A stretch of DNA of 64,000 bases from SLHU01 sp009929975 (GTDB taxonomy: Bacteria > Bacillota > Clostridia > Saccharofermentanales > UBA5734): NCBI GenBank assembly GCA_040776905.1, contig JAXGZQ010000001.1, positions 1,054,001 through 1,118,000 of the forward strand, in the 5' to 3' direction. Shown in pieces: positions 34,906-43,345 of the stretch. Numbering within the stretch: the stretch's first letter is position 1; each line of letters starts with the position of its first letter. Under the pieces are notes generated by a model. It was not told where the DNA came from and did no database searches. It saw nothing but the letters and a program-made list of their open reading frames with translations. Position numbers and translations under genes: made by a program.

Positions 34906-35802
34906 CTATACACCAAACACAGTATTTCGTTGTTCTTTTGCGATATATAAATTTTTATCCGCTCTGGCGATGAATCGATCAGCCATATCATTCTCATCGG
35001 AAACATAACTGGCAATTCCCAGGCTGATTGTCACCGGTACATGCTGGCCGTCAATCGAGATATCCGATTACTCAATATGCTGCCGCAGCCGCTCCGCGAT
35101 AATACCGGCCTCATTCTGTGTCGTGCCCGGCAGGCAGATGATAAATTCGTCACCACCATAACGTCCGAGCACATCATAGGGACGGAGTTGTTCGCCCAAA
35201 CCGGCAGCAACCCGTTTCAGCACGGTATCTCCGCCAGCATGGCCGAAGCGGTCGTTGATATGTTTGAAATAGTCGACGTCAAGAAGTAGAAGCGATAACG
35301 ACGAATGTTCCCGTTTTGTCCGTTCAATTTCCTTTTCAATCGCTTTCATGAAAGCCCGGCGGTTGAGAATACCGGTCAGATAGTCGTAAGAAGCGAAATA
35401 GGCCGCTTCTATATTGGCCTGCTGTCGCGCCGCCTCAGCTTCTTTAGTATGTGATACATCGCGGAAAATGATGACCGACCAGCTCTTTCCCTCTTCATCT
35501 TCAAACAGGGCGGACGTCAATTCGACGGGAAAGGCTTCCCCATCGCGTCTTATGAAATTCAGCTCTGTCTTGATCTGGCTGTTTTCCTTGCGTTTTCTGA
35601 GGGCTGTCGGCAGACGCGGGTCCTCCAGATCAACCACACCCGCGCGGCCCAGCTGACAGATCTCTTCCTCGTTTCTCTGCAGCAATTTGCACGCCGCTGG
35701 ATTCGCCCGATAGATTTCGCCGTTTGGATTGGTCAGTAAAATCGCGTCAAAACTGTGTTCAAATAAAAACCGGTAGATCTCGTCGTGTATCAATCGATCC
35801 AT
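34906..35802 (-). pseudogene. PAS-GGDEF diguanylate cyclase interrupted by an in-frame stop
   Basis: A reading frame of about 298 codons with one internal TAA (35070-35068). Before it: PAS sensor (residues about 12-120, IYRFLFEHSFDAILLTNPNG), then GGDEF domain with DYLTGILNRRAF and the active site RYGGDEF; RPYD five residues before it is the product-inhibition I-site. After the TAA the same frame runs on with SDISIDGQHVPVTISLGIAS and ADKNLYIAKEQ, the normal GGDEF C-terminal strands, to a TAG at 34906. So the domain is complete except for this stop, probably a CAA-to-TAA change. As read, the product lacks the last 53 residues and would likely be inactive unless the stop is read through. Confidence 0.85.
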
Positions 35803-36048
35803 CGCACCTCACCCGGGCACTCACCCGTCGCTCGAGACCTTGTTCAGGCATGCGTACTGTCTATTCCAATTTTATAGTTGATCCAATCATGGTTCAAATG
35901 ATATTTGTCACCAATTTTATCTGACAGATCTGGTCATCTGTCAACAGACGCTGATGTGCCGATGTGACGAAAGATCCCCCGGTCTGTGCTACACTCTTCT
36001 TACGGAAATATGATCGAATCCATGATAGAAAGGATTGAGCGCAACATC

Positions 36049-36465
36049 ATGAATCCCGAACTGTCACTGACCACTCCGGCTCTGCTGTTTCCGGCCATAT
36101 CACTGCTGATGCTGGCCTATACCAACCGCTTCGTCGTTCTGGCCCAGCTGATCCGCGATCTGCATGCCCAGTACATGGAGAAAGCCAATGAGCAGCTGGC
36201 CGGACAGATCCGCAATCTGCAGCGCCGGATCAACATCATCCGCTGGATGCAGATTTTCGGAGCGCTGAGTTTCTTTTTCTGTGTCGCCAGCATGTTTCTA
36301 ATTTTCTCCAGGCTGACGATACCTGCTGAAGTTATCTTCGCCGGCAGCCTGGTGCTACTGTTGATATCACTGGCGCTGCTCGTTTATGAGCTGCAGATTT
36401 CCGTCCATGCCCTCAATATTCAACTCGGCAAAAAAGACCAATATGATCTTGAGGGACGAAAATAG
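36049..36465 (+). CDS. DUF2721 family membrane protein
   Basis: A 138-residue membrane protein with three predicted helices. The opening LSLTTPALLFPAISLLMLAYTNRFVVLA and a C-terminal LVLLLISLALLVYELQ are typical of DUF2721 (quoted here in part). Between them lies a basic helix RNLQRRINIIRWM. The upstream ATGs at 35986 and later have no support; the ATG at 36049 fits the family N-terminus although its ribosome site is weak. An extended -10 (TGCTACACT) about 60 bases upstream is a possible promoter. Function not known. Confidence 0.8.
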   Translation: MNPELSLTTPALLFPAISLLMLAYTNRFVVLAQLIRDLHAQYMEKANEQLAGQIRNLQRRINIIRWMQIFGALSFFFCVASMFLIFSRLTIPAEVIFAGSLVLLLISLALLVYELQISVHALNIQLGKKDQYDLEGRK

Positions 36466-36481
36466 CAGCGCGTCCGGTCAG

Positions 36482-37345
36482 CTAGACTGACTCAACACTG
36501 ACCCAGGCATCAGGATTTTGCAGGGCTTTGGCACCGGCTTCGATCATTGCCATGATCGCCAGTGTTTCTTCTTTTGCGACCGGCGGCTGGCCGGATTCGA
36601 AAAAATTGAGGATCGCATGAATCATCCGCGGGAAAATATCGGAACATTGGCCGATGAACAGACCGGTGCCGTCACGCAGCTGCAGGGATACCTGAAACGG
36701 TGTGTCCTGAATCTGCAGCATGGACGCGAGGCGTCCGTCTCCATAATCATAGAATAAGGTGTGGCTGTGCTGTGTCGCTGCGCTCTTCACCCGTTTCGCG
36801 CCGGGACCCATCAGGGCAACGATCATCTCCAGCTGATGAACCGAGTAATTGGCAAAAACACCGGGGCCCAGTGTCGAGACATGCTCCAGTGTCTGCGGTT
36901 TCACGCGGTCGTCCGGGAATGAAGCCAGTTCCGCCGCATAGCGCAGGGCAGAGCTTGAGAACATCGGCGTGTGATGCTGTTCGGCCCGTTCAAACAGACG
37001 GATGGCGGATGCAAGATCAGGTGAAAAAGTTTTATCAATGTAGACGGGCTTGCCGGCTGCGAGTGCCTTCTCAGCCAGCCGTTCATGGTGTTCCGGATGA
37101 TCCGGTGACAGCACGATGATATAATCAGATTTCTCAACCAGTTCATCAATCGAGCCACATGCGGTGACGTGATACTTCGCGCACCAGTCCCGCGTACTCA
37201 ATCCGCCGGGCTGATCGATATCGGCCCAGGCATAAGCCAGCTCCATATCCCGTCCGTGGGTCCTGCAGTTTTCCCTGATCCAATCAGGGTAGTTGTTCGC
37301 GTGCCATTCATCAAGAAAGTAGTCAATAAATCCGATCTTTTTCAT
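36482..37345 (-). CDS. Gfo/Idh/MocA-like oxidoreductase, divergent N-terminus
   Basis: A 287-residue protein. The Rossmann glycine loop is replaced by KKIGFIDYFLDEWHANNYP, so it is a divergent branch of the family, but VLSPDHPEHHERLAEKAL and PVYIDKTFSPDL match the catalytic strand that normally reads EKP. GAYxxH-type and MIEAGAKALQN blocks follow. ATG 37345 has GGAGG. It is the last gene behind the lactate dehydrogenase/Etf operon, 48 bases after the FAD enzyme, and may be co-transcribed. Substrate unknown; loss of the standard loop could alter cofactor use. Confidence 0.78.
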   Translation of the reverse strand: MKKIGFIDYFLDEWHANNYPDWIRENCRTHGRDMELAYAWADIDQPGGLSTRDWCAKYHVTACGSIDELVEKSDYIIVLSPDHPEHHERLAEKALAAGKPVYIDKTFSPDLASAIRLFERAEQHHTPMFSSSALRYAAELASFPDDRVKPQTLEHVSTLGPGVFANYSVHQLEMIVALMGPGAKRVKSAATQHSHTLFYDYGDGRLASMLQIQDTPFQVSLQLRDGTGLFIGQCSDIFPRMIHAILNFFESGQPPVAKEETLAIMAMIEAGAKALQNPDAWVSVESV

Positions 37346-37392
37346 TGTGCGACCTCCTGGCATTGGCTGATCGATGCGTCTATTCATTTTGA

Positions 37393-38814
37393 TTATAGCG
37401 TATTTTCAGGCTGCAGCCGGACCACCTTGCCTGGATTAAGTATATTCTTCGGATCAAACACCTGCTTGATGCCGTGCATGAGTGCCAGCGACGCTTCATC
37501 GACGGACTCCTCCAGATAACGGATCTTCGCATGGCCGATGCCGTGTTCACCGGAGACTTGCCCGCCCATCATCCTGGCCGTTTCATACATAATTTCCATG
37601 ATTGCCTGCCGCTTGTGCTCCCATATCTCATCCGTCGCGTCATCCTTGCACAGATAGACATGCAGATTGCCGTCACCGGCATGGCCGAAGCTGGGGATAC
37701 GCAGGTTGAACTTTTTCTGTACACCGGCGACTGAATTCACATAGTCGGCAATCCGGTTGCGCGGGACGACGACATCACATTCATCCATGGAGGGTGTTGA
37801 CGTATTAATCGCCTCAAGGAACGCGCCTCTTGCCTTCCAGATGCTGTCCTGCCGTTCCTCTGTATCGGATATGAACACATCAATCGCGCCATTCTCCAGG
37901 CAGATATCCGCCACTTTCCGGTAGGCTGCCTCAAGCTCAGCCTGTGAATGGCCGTCGAAAGTCAGGAGCAGGTACGCGTTCGATGTTTTATCCGGGAATG
38001 TATGGCCGAGGTAGCGTTCAGACGCCTCAATGACATCCCGTTCCATGAATTCGATCGCGGTCGGTACGACTCTGGACATGATGATTTTCGGTACCGTCTC
38101 AATACAGCTGGCCAGAGTCGCAAACGGAACGAGCAGCGATAAACTATGTGGCGGCAGCGGCACCAGTTTGAGGATCAGCTCCGTCACAATCGCCAGCGTT
38201 CCCTCAGAGCCAATCAGAAGATTCTTCAGATCATAGTCCGAGCTGTTTTTCGCGACTTTGCCACCGAATCTGGCAATGTCGCCATTGGGAAGAACAACCG
38301 TCATCCCCCTGACATACTCCCGGGTCACTCCGTATTTGACCGCACGCATGCCGCCAGCATTGGTCATCACATTGCCGCCGACCGTCGCGGACTTCTCGCC
38401 AGGATCCGGCGGGTAGAGAAGCCCCCGTTCAATCGCGGCCGTCGCCAGATCCATCAGTAGAACACCGGGTTCGATCGTCACCGTCAGGTTCTCTTCGTCG
38501 AACTCGAGGATCTGATTCATCTCGGCCAGAGAAAGCAGGATGCCGCCGCTGATCGCCACGCAGCCGCCGCATAGCCCCGTACCTGATCCTCTCGGGGTCA
38601 CCGGCAGCTCGCGTTCATACGCAAGCTTCATGATCTGCGACACCTGTCCGGCCGACATGGCCTGGACCACTGCGTCGGGGCTGAAGCATCCGTACTCCAT
38701 CATTTCATCATGGGTGAAATCCTCATGGATCGCGTCCCCTGTCAGTACATGTTCTTTACCGACGATCGCCTCAAGCCGCTCGATATCCCGGGCATTCAAC
38801 TGGTTATATGGCAT
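37393..38814 (-). CDS. lctD: FAD-binding (S)-2-hydroxy-acid / D-lactate dehydrogenase (GlcD-like, LctD-type)
   Basis: A 473-residue flavoprotein of the PCMH/GlcD family. The FAD domain has GSGTGLCGGCVA and DPGEKSATVGGNVMTNAGG; the C-terminal domain has GHAGDGNLHVYL, metal-binding, and SGEHGIGHAK. With adjoining EtfA and EtfB it forms the set described for electron-bifurcating lactate dehydrogenase of acetogens, in which NAD+ reduction with lactate is driven by reduced ferredoxin oxidation. ATG 38814 has GGAAG upstream and overlaps the etfA stop region. Glycolate or another 2-hydroxy acid is possible; the symbol reflects the operon analogy only. Confidence 0.82.
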   Translation of the reverse strand: MPYNQLNARDIERLEAIVGKEHVLTGDAIHEDFTHDEMMEYGCFSPDAVVQAMSAGQVSQIMKLAYERELPVTPRGSGTGLCGGCVAISGGILLSLAEMNQILEFDEENLTVTIEPGVLLMDLATAAIERGLLYPPDPGEKSATVGGNVMTNAGGMRAVKYGVTREYVRGMTVVLPNGDIARFGGKVAKNSSDYDLKNLLIGSEGTLAIVTELILKLVPLPPHSLSLLVPFATLASCIETVPKIIMSRVVPTAIEFMERDVIEASERYLGHTFPDKTSNAYLLLTFDGHSQAELEAAYRKVADICLENGAIDVFISDTEERQDSIWKARGAFLEAINTSTPSMDECDVVVPRNRIADYVNSVAGVQKKFNLRIPSFGHAGDGNLHVYLCKDDATDEIWEHKRQAIMEIMYETARMMGGQVSGEHGIGHAKIRYLEESVDEASLALMHGIKQVFDPKNILNPGKVVRLQPENTL

Positions 38815-39991
38815 ACTGCGCACTTCCTTCAATCCGCTGGATCAGCTTCGGTATGACGTTATATAGATCACCGACGATCCCGTAGTGCGCGATCCTGAAG
38901 ATCGGCGCGGCGGGGTCACGGTTAATGGCAATGATCAGATCGGCGGCATTCATACAGGCACAGAACTGAATCGCGCCGGAAACACCACAGGTGATAATCA
39001 GCTTCGGTTTGACGGTCCGGCCGGAAAGTCCGATCTGCCGTGTATAATCCAACCAGCCCTTTTCAACCATCGGCCGTGTTGACGCGATCTGCCCGCCAAG
39101 CCGGTCGGCGAGCTGCCGGATCAGCACGAGATCATCCTTCGACCGGACGCCCTGACCGGCAACAACCAGGACATCCGCCTCGGTAATGGATGGCAAGGCG
39201 TCCTTCTTCTCGATCCGAACAACCTCAAGTCTGCTTTTCAACAGATCTGACGGGATGCTGCGGGAGATAACCTTGCCGGTCCGAACGGTTTTCACTGCGC
39301 TGTCCATGACTTTGTAGCGGACGGTCGCGAACTGCGGCCGCGTCCGTGTCGTGATAATCTGGGCCATGATATTGCCGCCGAACGCCGGGCGGATCTGGAT
39401 GAGATCAGTATTATCCTTGATATCAAGCTGTGTGCAGTCTGCGGTCAGCCCGGTCCGGAAGCGGGTCGCGACCCTGGGCGCCAGCGATCGGCCGAGGGAA
39501 GTTCCGCCGATGAGGACAACCGACGGTTTCATCTCACCGATGATCTCAGTCAGGACATTGGCATAGACATCGACCCTGAAAGTGGCAAGCGCCGGATCGT
39601 CATAGACATAGACGGTGTTGACACCGTAGTCCAGCAGGGAGTCGGCCGTTTGCCCCAGGTCATGTCCCACCAGTACGACGGACACGGCCATCTTTGTTTT
39701 CCAGGCGAGTTCCCTGGCCTTGCCGATCAGTTCAATGGTCACCGGATGCAGCTGGCCATCGCCATATTCGCCAAAGACCATGATGCCCCGCCACTCGCTC
39801 TTGTCGACGACAGATGCGCTCGTCTGCAAACGGATGGCCTGCTCAGGGCAGTGCTTGACACACAATCGGCACAGCCTGCAGTTCACGTTGACCTGGATTC
39901 TGCCGTCGATCAGCTCGAGCGCGTCAAATGGGCAGACCTCGAGGCACTTCCCGCATAATGTACATTGCTGGCCAATGATTAATCCGTCCAT
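38804..39991 (-). CDS. etfA: electron transfer flavoprotein alpha subunit with N-terminal di-cluster ferredoxin domain
   Basis: A 395-residue EtfA. Residues about 1-60 contain CTLCGKCLEVCP and CRLCRLCVKHCP, ligands of two [4Fe-4S] clusters; then the Etf alpha domains, with VFVGGTSLGRSLAPRVA-type and GRTVKPKLIITCGVSGAIQ blocks (FAD-binding SG(L)SGAIQ-like). Such ferredoxin-fused EtfA occurs in bifurcating complexes (lactate dehydrogenase, caffeyl-CoA reductase) and supplies the ferredoxin entry. It follows etfB by four bases and overlaps the FAD dehydrogenase start, so the three are translated together. Confidence 0.9.
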   Translation of the reverse strand: MDGLIIGQQCTLCGKCLEVCPFDALELIDGRIQVNVNCRLCRLCVKHCPEQAIRLQTSASVVDKSEWRGIMVFGEYGDGQLHPVTIELIGKARELAWKTKMAVSVVLVGHDLGQTADSLLDYGVNTVYVYDDPALATFRVDVYANVLTEIIGEMKPSVVLIGGTSLGRSLAPRVATRFRTGLTADCTQLDIKDNTDLIQIRPAFGGNIMAQIITTRTRPQFATVRYKVMDSAVKTVRTGKVISRSIPSDLLKSRLEVVRIEKKDALPSITEADVLVVAGQGVRSKDDLVLIRQLADRLGGQIASTRPMVEKGWLDYTRQIGLSGRTVKPKLIITCGVSGAIQFCACMNAADLIIAINRDPAAPIFRIAHYGIVGDLYNVIPKLIQRIEGSAQYAI

Positions 39992-39995
39992 GTCG

Positions 39996-40790
39996 CTACG
40001 TCCTTATATATTTCTCATTAATCAGAACCGTAAAAAGCTTATCCGCTCCATCGTCCATGGCATCATCCCAGATGACCTGCTCCCGGCTGTCATCCGGCTG
40101 GAAAATCCGTTCCACCTGTGTCGGGGAACCGTTCAGTCCATAGTGATTTTCGTCCTGATCAGGAAGATCATCCAGACTCAGAGATGTGATCGTCCGGTTG
40201 TTTGTTTCGATCATTTTTTTGTAGGACGGAAGCCGCGGCATGTAGATATCTTTATCCACCGTAATCAGGCAGGGAAACTGAATGCTGACCGTTTCAATGG
40301 ATTCGGCCATGTTTTTTTCCACGGTCATGCCACGTTCCGTGATGGTTCTGATCGCGCGGACCCAGGTCACATGGGGAATATCCAGCCATTCAGCGATAGC
40401 CGCACCCACTTGCGCCGTGTCACCATCGGTGGTCTGCTTACCGCAGATAATCAGATCAAAGGACCCGATTGTCCTGATCCCCTGGGATAAAGTGTAGGAG
40501 GTCGCCAGAACGTCCGATCCGGCGAAACGCCGGTCGGTCAGCAGAAAACCCTGATCCGCGCCCATCATATAGGCTTCGCGGATGATGGCCTCTGCCTGCG
40601 GCGGCCCCATCGAGATAACCGAAATCAAACCGCCATGCTGTTCTCTGATTGTCAGCGCGGTCTCCAACGCATACAGATCATAGGGATTCATCTTGCTCGC
40701 GATTCCATCGCGCCGGAGCACCCCGTTAGCCGGATCGATCTCCACTTTTGTGGTTCCTGGTACCTGTTTGATACAAACAAGAATATTCAC
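39996..40790 (-). CDS. etfB: electron transfer flavoprotein beta subunit
   Basis: A 264-residue EtfB. It begins VNILVCIKQVPGTTKVEID, with NPYDLYALETAL, GKQTTDGDTAQVGAAIAEWL and LPSYKKMIE, standard for the beta subunit carrying the bifurcating FAD and NAD site. The start is GTG at 40790 with GGAGGAG eight bases before it; the longer frame to 40838 is not supported by a ribosome site. It is the first of the leftward operon etfB-etfA-dehydrogenase. Confidence 0.9.
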   Translation of the reverse strand: MNILVCIKQVPGTTKVEIDPANGVLRRDGIASKMNPYDLYALETALTIREQHGGLISVISMGPPQAEAIIREAYMMGADQGFLLTDRRFAGSDVLATSYTLSQGIRTIGSFDLIICGKQTTDGDTAQVGAAIAEWLDIPHVTWVRAIRTITERGMTVEKNMAESIETVSIQFPCLITVDKDIYMPRLPSYKKMIETNNRTITSLSLDDLPDQDENHYGLNGSPTQVERIFQPDDSREQVIWDDAMDDGADKLFTVLINEKYIRT

Positions 40791-40950
40791 GTAATGAGCT
40801 CCTCCATCTCGTCTTTTCATACGACCAGGGTGGAACATGACCCGACGGACCGCCGGTGTTTATGATCATTATGACATGAATCCAGGCAGTTTTCAGGTAA
40901 ACGGCTCATTATTCCGTGTTTGATGGCAAGGCAGGTCGACTGAACCGCCG

Positions 40951-41484
40951 CTATTCCTGATCCAGCGCCTGTTGATAAATGGCGTCAACTTCCTTTTTCT
41001 GCATCGTTTTTTCCACGACATAGGCGATGGTGAAAATACCGGCCAGACTGACCGCGAGACGGGTCAGCGCGAACTTCAGACCAAGCGATGAGATCTCAAA
41101 GAGAAGCATGGGAATTTTAGTCGTTGACCAGGCTCCAATGAACAGTAGGACATTGGAAAATTTAGCCCCTTTTCTCATCAGGACCAGCGCGACAGGGAAA
41201 GCCCCATATAAGGGCCCGGCCGCAGCCGAGCCAATTAAAATGGAGATCACGATACCGCGCAGACCGGATCCTTCACCGAGATACCGGATCATGGCCTCAC
41301 GGGGGACCCAGACATCGAGCAGGCCCAGCAGGACAAAGATCGGCGGAATGACAAGCAGCATTTCCTTGAGACTGAACAGCGTCGTATTGACTGCTTTTGT
41401 CCCGATCTCCCGGCTAAGCAGCCAGATGATCCCGGTCAGCGCGATCATCAGAAGAAAGAACAGATAACGTTTGAAAATTTTCAT
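40951..41484 (-). CDS. half-size permease, YraQ/ArsP-like (second half)
   Basis: A 177-residue membrane protein with four to five helices (LFFLLMIALTGIIWLL, MLLVIPPIFVLLGLLDVWVP, GIVISILIGSAAAGPLYGAFPVALVLMRKG, TKIPMLLFEISSLG). It is the second of two short adjacent permease genes overlapping by ATGA at 41481-41484, which together would make one full-size YraQ/DUF318-type permease. The ATG at 41484 is preferred over an earlier frame start at 41754 that is merely antisense-like sequence within the partner gene. Possibly exports an organoarsenical or other small molecule; the substrate is not proven. Confidence 0.78.
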   Translation of the reverse strand: MKIFKRYLFFLLMIALTGIIWLLSREIGTKAVNTTLFSLKEMLLVIPPIFVLLGLLDVWVPREAMIRYLGEGSGLRGIVISILIGSAAAGPLYGAFPVALVLMRKGAKFSNVLLFIGAWSTTKIPMLLFEISSLGLKFALTRLAVSLAGIFTIAYVVEKTMQKKEVDAIYQQALDQE

Positions 41485-41966
41485 AATTCCCCCATCACCA
41501 GTCCAAGCGTCAGGGCTGCCGCGAACGCGAACATGAACGCGAAGGTATTGCGCAGGACGGTCGCTTTTATGCCGAAATGCTTCATTTCCAGCGGCATCGT
41601 CACGACCCCGACCATCATCAGCGATGAGATAAACGCGCCGATCTGCATGTATCCGGCACCATTTTGAATCAGCATCGCGGCGGTCGGGAAAGCAATGAAG
41701 CCCGGGATTAGCGTGATCGCGCCAACGACAGAGGCCACGGCGACACCAAACCATCCGGATGAGCTGCCGATGATCCGGCTGATCATCTGAGGATTCAAGA
41801 TGGCGATCAAGATGCCGACCAGGGCAATGATTCCCATAAACTGCGGCATCATATTCTCAAAGGATTTCCAGGCCTTGAGCAGCGACCGCTTTGTTTTAGC
41901 GCGGTCTTTCGTGAATGACCAGAGAACAAAGGTGCCAGCCACTAAATATAGAGCTAAATTCTCCAT
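41481..41966 (-). CDS. half-size permease, YraQ/ArsP-like (first half)
   Basis: A 161-residue membrane protein. Segments GIIALVGILIAILNPQMISRIIG, GAITLIPGFIAFPTAAMLIQNG and GAFISSLMMVGVVTMPLEMKHFGIKATVLRN (quoted in part) match the first half of the permease family. It lies 20 bases after the PadR regulator gene and overlaps the second half-permease gene by four bases, so the three form an operon. The split is shared by some Firmicutes and is unlikely to be a frameshift because both halves have proper starts and stops. Confidence 0.78.
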   Translation of the reverse strand: MENLALYLVAGTFVLWSFTKDRAKTKRSLLKAWKSFENMMPQFMGIIALVGILIAILNPQMISRIIGSSSGWFGVAVASVVGAITLIPGFIAFPTAAMLIQNGAGYMQIGAFISSLMMVGVVTMPLEMKHFGIKATVLRNTFAFMFAFAAALTLGLVMGEL

Positions 41967-41986
41967 GCGTCGTCTCCATTCAACTT

Positions 41987-42367
41987 TTATTGTGAAACGG
42001 ATTCATTCCGTTCATAGGTTTCGATCATTAAATTGATTCGTCCACGCCGTACCTTGAGCGCGTCAATCCATTGTGCCAGATAATCCTTTCCCGGATCTGT
42101 GATATGGTACACCCGTCGTTTCGGCCCCTGTCCTCCGGCTTCCCACGCAGAAGTGGCATAGCCCTCCTGCTCAAATCGCCGCAGGGTCCGATAGAGTGTA
42201 CTGGCATTCATCTTGTCCGGACCGAAATCAAACTGGTCCAATGCTTCCAGCATGGCGTATCCATGTGCCACACCCTGCAGCAGAAGAATCAGGATGGCGA
42301 CTTCTGCCAGTTTCTGTCCCTGATGAGGTTTCCCGCAGTCAGCGGGAACGGTTCGGTTAATCATCAC
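41987..42367 (-). CDS. PadR-family transcriptional regulator
   Basis: A 126-residue winged-helix protein. LLLQGVAHGYAMLEAL and MNASTLYRTLRRFEQEGYATSAWE are the PadR recognition unit; RRVYHITDPGKDYLAQWIDAL is the wing. An N-terminal CGKPHQGQK stretch with Cys and His could bind metal or arsenite. It heads the operon with the two half-permeases and lies next to a 21-base palindrome (42400-42420) in front of arsM, its probable operator. Confidence 0.85.
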   Translation of the reverse strand: MMINRTVPADCGKPHQGQKLAEVAILILLLQGVAHGYAMLEALDQFDFGPDKMNASTLYRTLRRFEQEGYATSAWEAGGQGPKRRVYHITDPGKDYLAQWIDALKVRRGRINLMIETYERNESVSQ

Positions 42368-42399
42368 GCATGGCCTCGATTTCCTGGATTAAGCGTCAA

Positions 42400-42420
42400 C
42401 TAGATGCACAGTGCATATAG
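42400..42420. promoter_or_regulatory. 21-base palindrome, candidate PadR operator between padR and arsM
   Basis: CTAGATGCACAGTGCATATAG: arms CTA-ATGCAC and GTGCAT-TAG with one mismatched pair, about the dyad size used by PadR proteins. It sits between divergent padR-permease and arsM genes. Promoter elements around it are weak: TATAGT on the plus strand overlaps the right arm. Confidence 0.5.
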
Positions 42421-42533
42421 TCTATCAGAACACAGGCGCTGAGTAAACATGACAGATCAGATTATGATACGTTTTGTCAGACGCCAGAGATGCGCACTAT
42501 GCCCAACACCCGTCGCGTGCTATACTGGCAGGC

Positions 42534-43337
42534 ATGAAACAGACACATCTTAACAAGCGAAAACTGATCATGGAAAACTACTCGGCAGTCGCCGTCAATC
42601 GCGGCCAGAACGGCTGTTGCGGCGGAGGCTGCAACTGTTCGGACACGCCTTTTGACGCTCAGGCCGCGGCCCGTGCGCTGGGTTATTCAGACGATGACCT
42701 GCGCAGTGTGCCGGCAGCGGCCAATATGGGACTTGGCTGCGGCAACCCGCTGGCCATTGCCGCGCTGAAGCCGGGCGAAACAGTACTGGATCTGGGCAGC
42801 GGCGGCGGATTTGATTGTTTTCTGGCCCGTCAGCAGGTCGGCGATGACGGACAGGTCATCGGCGTTGACATGACACCGGATATGATCTCGCTCGCCCGCG
42901 AAAACGCTGAAAAAGCCGGCTACACGAATGTCTCCTTCCGCCTCGGTGAGATTGAGTATCTACCGGTCGCGGATACGTCCGTTGACGTCATCCTGTCGAA
43001 TTGCGTGATCAATCTGGCGCTGGATAAAGCCAATGTCTTCCGGGAAGCCTGGCGCGTTCTGAAAAATGGCGGCAGACTATCCATATCGGATGTCGTCGCG
43101 ACCGCGGAACTGCCGGATCATATCAGGAACGACCTGACCATGCTGTCCGGCTGTATATCCGGAGCGGAAACGATTGACCGCCTTCGAGACATGTTGCGGC
43201 AAGCGGGGTTTTCCAATATCCGTCTGACGCCTAAGGATAACAGCCAGGATATTCTGAAAACCTGGATACCGGGATCCCATGCTGAAGATTATGTTGCCTC
43301 TTATCTGATTGAAGCTGAGAAAAAGGCTGACACGTAA
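42534..43337 (+). CDS. arsM: arsenite S-adenosylmethionine methyltransferase
   Basis: A 267-residue SAM-dependent methyltransferase. SAM motif VLDLGSGGGFDCF, VIGVDMTPDM; cysteines for As(III) in NMGLGCGNP, LSNCVINL and MLSGCISGAET, plus an N-terminal CCGGGCNC cluster. It converts arsenite to methylated arsenicals. Start could be 42534 or 42570 (MENYSAV); neither has a strong ribosome site and the -10-like TATACT at 42521-42526 favours the later. It ends eight bases before the stop of the convergent ACR3 gene. Confidence 0.92.
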   Translation: MKQTHLNKRKLIMENYSAVAVNRGQNGCCGGGCNCSDTPFDAQAAARALGYSDDDLRSVPAAANMGLGCGNPLAIAALKPGETVLDLGSGGGFDCFLARQQVGDDGQVIGVDMTPDMISLARENAEKAGYTNVSFRLGEIEYLPVADTSVDVILSNCVINLALDKANVFREAWRVLKNGGRLSISDVVATAELPDHIRNDLTMLSGCISGAETIDRLRDMLRQAGFSNIRLTPKDNSQDILKTWIPGSHAEDYVASYLIEAEKKADT

Positions 43338-43345
43338 CCCTCAAA

